From Holdemanella hominis (lineage in GTDB: Bacteria > Bacillota_I > Bacilli_A > Erysipelotrichales > Erysipelotrichaceae), in assembly GCF_014306155.1 (NCBI RefSeq), contig NZ_JACRWH010000028.1:1-25937 (forward strand): a stretch of DNA of 25,937 bases, given 5' to 3'. Positions 23,671 to 25,937 of the stretch are shown one piece after another (the stretch's first letter is position 1; every line of letters begins with the position of its first letter). A program made the position numbers and the translations under genes. The notes under the pieces are model-generated. The model was not told the origin of the DNA. It saw only the letters and a program-made list of their open reading frames with translations, and searched no databases.

Positions 23671-23698
23671 AATGAACAAATCAAAATATGTGTTCATT
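23671..23698. promoter_or_regulatory. Inverted repeat between bsh and the small RNA
   Basis: AATGAACA (23671-23678) and TGTTCATT (23691-23698) form a perfect 8-bp inverted repeat with a 12-bp spacer. It overlaps the -35 of the predicted small-RNA promoter and lies about 60-90 bp upstream of bsh, so it could be an operator for either. A second palindrome, CTACTTAGTAG, is at 23625-23635 in the bsh leader. Confidence 0.4.
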
Positions 23699-23725
23699 GC
23701 GTTAAGTACCAAAAAAATATATATT
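23697..23725 (+). promoter_or_regulatory. Promoter of candidate small RNA
   Basis: TTGCGT (23697-23702) and TATATT (23720-23725) are separated by 17 bp. The expected start, about 23732, is just before the first hairpin of the predicted RNA at 23733. Confidence 0.5.
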
Positions 23726-23731
23726 TGAAGT

Positions 23732-23862
23732 GTCATAAGAAATGCCTTATCTTATGATTAACCCTTTGGAAAATTATTCAACCCTATAAACTCAAGATAC
23801 ATTTTTATCTTAATAATTTTCCTCTCCCTAAAGCAATGTCAAGCCCGGACATTGCTTTTTAT
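23732..23862 (+). ncRNA. Candidate structured small RNA, about 130 nt
   Basis: No open reading frame is evident, but three consecutive structures are. Hairpin 1 is TCATAAGA/TCTTATGA (23733-23757, 9-nt loop). Structure 2 has a perfect 11-bp closing stem, GGAAAATTATT at 23768-23778 with AATAATTTTCC at 23812-23822, enclosing a nested AAGATA/TATCTT hairpin (23794-23811) and a 15-nt single strand. Structure 3 is a terminator with 11 bp (AAAGCAATGTC/GACATTGCTTT, 23830-23858) and a T-run. A promoter is suitably placed. No plus-strand gene follows, so a trans-acting RNA is more likely than a riboswitch. I do not recognise the family; 6S-like RNA was considered but the fold does not obviously fit. Confidence 0.55.
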
Positions 23863-23899
23863 TTTACCTAAAAGAAAAAGCAATAAGTTTCCCTATGAC

Positions 23900-24448
23900 T
23901 TAAAACGCAAATACAATTCCTACCACTGCACTAGCTACAATAAACCAGATTGGATGTAATTTTGGTTTATACTTACTCAATGCCAACAATACGAATAGAC
24001 AAATAAACTGCTTCCAGTGAAATGTTGAGAAAGTGTAATCACCAAATAAAGTTGTCACCAAAATATCAATGGTTGCCACGGCAATAAAGGCAACTACAGC
24101 AGGTTTTAATCCGGCAAAGATTTGTTGAACAAGTGTAGCCTCTTTAAATTTCTCTAAGAAATTAGCAATGATACAAATAGTGATCAAACTTGGTAAAACC
24201 AAACCGATTGTTACCACAATGGATCCTAATATACCATATTGACTAAAGCCTACATAGCTAGCCATATTGACACCCATTGGACCTGGTGTAGATTCACTAA
24301 CCGCAATCATTGTGGATAGATCACTCATAGTATACCAGCCATAACGAACCCCAATCTCTCTTAAGAAAGGAATGGTCGCAAGACCTCCTCCTACCGCAAA
24401 TAGGCCAGTTTTGAAAAATTCTAAAAACATAAGTAATAACTTAGTCAT
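23900..24448 (-). CDS. Chromate-transporter-family half protein B
   Basis: A 182-residue short-chain CHR protein with about five to six hydrophobic segments. FFKTGLFAVGGGLATIPFL (near 11-29) and SESTPGPMGVNMASYVGF (near 51-68) are the family motifs. Short CHR proteins work in pairs, and this gene overlaps its partner by 8 bp. Family members are named for chromate efflux, but the natural substrate in anaerobes is unclear. It is the last gene of its operon; I see no strong minus-strand terminator right after it. Confidence 0.85.
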   Translation of the reverse strand: MTKLLLMFLEFFKTGLFAVGGGLATIPFLREIGVRYGWYTMSDLSTMIAVSESTPGPMGVNMASYVGFSQYGILGSIVVTIGLVLPSLITICIIANFLEKFKEATLVQQIFAGLKPAVVAFIAVATIDILVTTLFGDYTFSTFHWKQFICLFVLLALSKYKPKLHPIWFIVASAVVGIVFAF

Positions 24449-24989
24449 TTTTCTTTAACCATCCTATTCTAGAAAAGACAACACCCGCAATACCAGCACC
24501 AATCACAAGTAACACCGTAGATACTTTAGTAAACATCGCAAAAATAAGTGCCACCGCAAAAATCAAGAAACCAATCTTATTCTTAATATTGCCCTTACCT
24601 AATTTTAATACCGCATTGATCATCAACATACATACAGCTACACGAATTCCATTTAGGGCATGTTGTACAATGGCTAAACTTGAAAAGTTTGTGATCAAAC
24701 CTGCAATTATACTAATAATGATAATAGATGGAGTAACTACACCTAGAGTAGCTGCAATCGCTCCTGGAACTCCGGCTTGATAGTATCCAATAAAAGTGGA
24801 TGTATTGACCGCAATAACACCGGGTGTACATTGACCAATCGCATAATAGTCCATGACTTCATCTTCTGTAGCCCAATGATATTTTTCAATAACTTCCTTT
24901 TGAATCATTGGCAACATGGCATATCCACCACCAAAAGTAAATAGACCCATCTTAAACCAAGAAACATATAATTGAATGAGTTTCTTCAT
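24441..24989 (-). CDS. Chromate-transporter-family half protein A
   Basis: A 182-residue short-chain CHR protein. WFKMGLFTFGGGYAMLPMI (near 11-29) and AIGQCTPGVIAVNTSTFIGY (near 50-69) are the signature motifs, and several membrane segments follow. It pairs with the downstream gene as the other half of the transporter. GGAG 6 nt before the ATG lies in the end of the upstream HAD gene, so the three genes form an operon. Confidence 0.85.
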   Translation of the reverse strand: MKKLIQLYVSWFKMGLFTFGGGYAMLPMIQKEVIEKYHWATEDEVMDYYAIGQCTPGVIAVNTSTFIGYYQAGVPGAIAATLGVVTPSIIIISIIAGLITNFSSLAIVQHALNGIRVAVCMLMINAVLKLGKGNIKNKIGFLIFAVALIFAMFTKVSTVLLVIGAGIAGVVFSRIGWLKKND

Positions 24990-24990
24990 T

Positions 24991-25809
24991 TTACTCTCCT
25001 TTTAATACAAATTTTTCAATGACTTCACAAACAGCACCTTCTTCACAAGTAGCCATTGTGATATAGTCGCAATCCGGCTTGATACCTGGCGCTGCATTTT
25101 GTACTCCCACGCCTAAGCCAGCATCCTTAATCATGGATAAATCGTTATAGTTATCCCCAATCGCAATCGTATCCTGAATATCAATATGTAATAGATTGGC
25201 TAGTTTTTTTAGTCCAGCCCCCTTATTTACATCCTTATGATTAAATTCAATATAACGATTACTTGAATATGAAACATCCATATCATACGTAATATCCTTT
25301 AGATCACGATCAATGCTTTGAAGATACTCAAAATCTGTATTTGTATATAATACTTTTACAATTTCTTGTCCCTTTAAAAAATCAAGATTTTGATCAAATA
25401 CCTCAATCATTTCTTGACGATTCTGCACATATCTTTTTTCATCTTCCGTTAAGTTATATGCATATACCGCATCACGCGTGTATACATGAATGACTACATC
25501 ATACTTTAATCCACGCTTATATAATTCTTCAGCTTTTTCAAAAGAAATACCTTCAAAATGTAAAAGTCGATTATCCTTATTTTCAGTGATAGCACCCCCA
25601 TTATATGAAATCACATATTGGTTCGCTTCATCAAAAAGATCCAATTCCTTTAATGTACCCTGAACTGTGTTATAACCTCTTCCTGTTGCCAGTACAAATT
25701 TAACACCTAAATCTTTCAACTTCTTAATGGCCTCAATATCTCTAGAATCAATTGTTCGATCAGGTTTAATCAAAGTTTCATCTAAATCACATGCAATTAG
25801 CTTATACAT
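24991..25809 (-). CDS. HAD-IIB (Cof-type) phosphatase
   Basis: A 272-residue Cof-type HAD phosphatase. Motif I is CDLDETLI (residues 7-14, with Glu where most relatives have Gly), motif II ATGRG near 41, the motif III lysine is in NKGAGL near 197, and motif IV is GDNYNDLSMI near 219. AGGG lies 9 nt before the ATG. It ends one base before the first chromate-transporter-type gene. The substrate is unknown; nothing connects it directly to the PTS operons. Confidence 0.88.
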   Translation of the reverse strand: MYKLIACDLDETLIKPDRTIDSRDIEAIKKLKDLGVKFVLATGRGYNTVQGTLKELDLFDEANQYVISYNGGAITENKDNRLLHFEGISFEKAEELYKRGLKYDVVIHVYTRDAVYAYNLTEDEKRYVQNRQEMIEVFDQNLDFLKGQEIVKVLYTNTDFEYLQSIDRDLKDITYDMDVSYSSNRYIEFNHKDVNKGAGLKKLANLLHIDIQDTIAIGDNYNDLSMIKDAGLGVGVQNAAPGIKPDCDYITMATCEEGAVCEVIEKFVLKGE

Positions 25810-25828
25810 AAGTAAATACCCTGGTATA

Positions 25829-25861
25829 TTGTAATTGACCCATCTAGCTGGTCATTTACAA
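25829..25861. promoter_or_regulatory. Long inverted repeat in the leader of the HAD/CHR operon
   Basis: TTGTAATTGACC (25829-25840) and GGTCATTTACAA (25850-25861) are inverted repeats with one mismatch and a 9-nt loop, 20 bp upstream of the HAD start. They could be an operator or an mRNA hairpin. An AAAGGAG at 25869-25875 (minus) stands just upstream and is followed by a start-stop mini-frame (ATG TTG TAA). Confidence 0.45.
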
Positions 25862-25891
25862 CATACATCTCCTTTCTTTCAACCTTTAATA

Positions 25892-25920
25892 ACCGTAGTT
25901 GAAGACGGTTTTGTTAATTT
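25892..25920 (+). other. Hairpin near the window edge
   Basis: AACCGT and ACGGTT (25891-25910) form a 6-bp stem around AGTTGAAG, followed on the plus strand by TTGTTAATTT. It could be a weak plus-strand terminator or part of the leader of the HAD/CHR operon; no plus-strand gene precedes it. Confidence 0.35.
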
Positions 25921-25937
25921 GTAAAATTGAATATGTG

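Overview
The window looks like chromosomal DNA of a low-GC Bacillota, probably a gut anaerobe of the Erysipelotrichales type (inference). The reasons are AT-rich coding, strong GGAG-type ribosome sites, a CcpA-type cre site, Lac/cellobiose-family PTS genes, a LevR-like PRD regulator and a bile salt hydrolase. I see no tRNA, rRNA, IS element, prophage gene or CRISPR array.

Layout. 1-180: hairpins ending in a terminator. 221-2027 (+): YigZ/IMPACT protein, a small membrane protein and an Eis-like GNAT. 2158-11860 (-): a long operon, IIA-IIB-IIC, GH1, ChbG-like deacetylase, esterase, GH1, histidine phosphatase, BglK-like ROK kinase, two extra IIB-like proteins, HAD phosphatase. 12146-19151 (-): a second operon, IIA-IIB-IIC, MupG-like hydrolase, GH1, HAD phosphatase, GH1. 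19430-19936 (+): a DUF3284 protein, divergent from operon 2 and apparently leaderless. 19953-22577 (-): LevR-like regulator. 22659-23609 (-): bile salt hydrolase. 23732-23862 (+): a candidate structured small RNA. 23900-25809 (-): HAD phosphatase with a split chromate-transporter-type pair.

The central feature is a pair of parallel sugar-uptake operons. Both start with a nearly identical 2.2-kb block (promoter, cre site, operator-like boxes, IIA, IIB, IIC and the terminator after IIC). I see seven base differences, all in the promoter-proximal 30 percent. Behind the same transporter each operon carries different enzymes, yet each has one GH1 of subtype I (TLSHYETP) followed by one of subtype II (longer LYxEE loop). 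This suggests duplication of a whole operon, divergence of the hydrolases, and later homogenisation of the PTS head.

Working model (inference): one PTS imports and 6-phosphorylates several beta-linked or decorated sugars. The four GH1 enzymes, MupG, the deacetylase and the esterase split or strip them. The ROK kinase could phosphorylate unphosphorylated glycosides or released sugar, and the phosphatases limit sugar phosphate build-up. GTGTATA boxes lie upstream of both operons, DUF3284 and the LevR-like gene, suggesting one regulon. The regulator lacks the Walker A lysine, the Walker B glutamate and a GAFTGA loop, and the PTS promoter looks sigma-A type, so it probably does not act as a classical sigma-54 activator.
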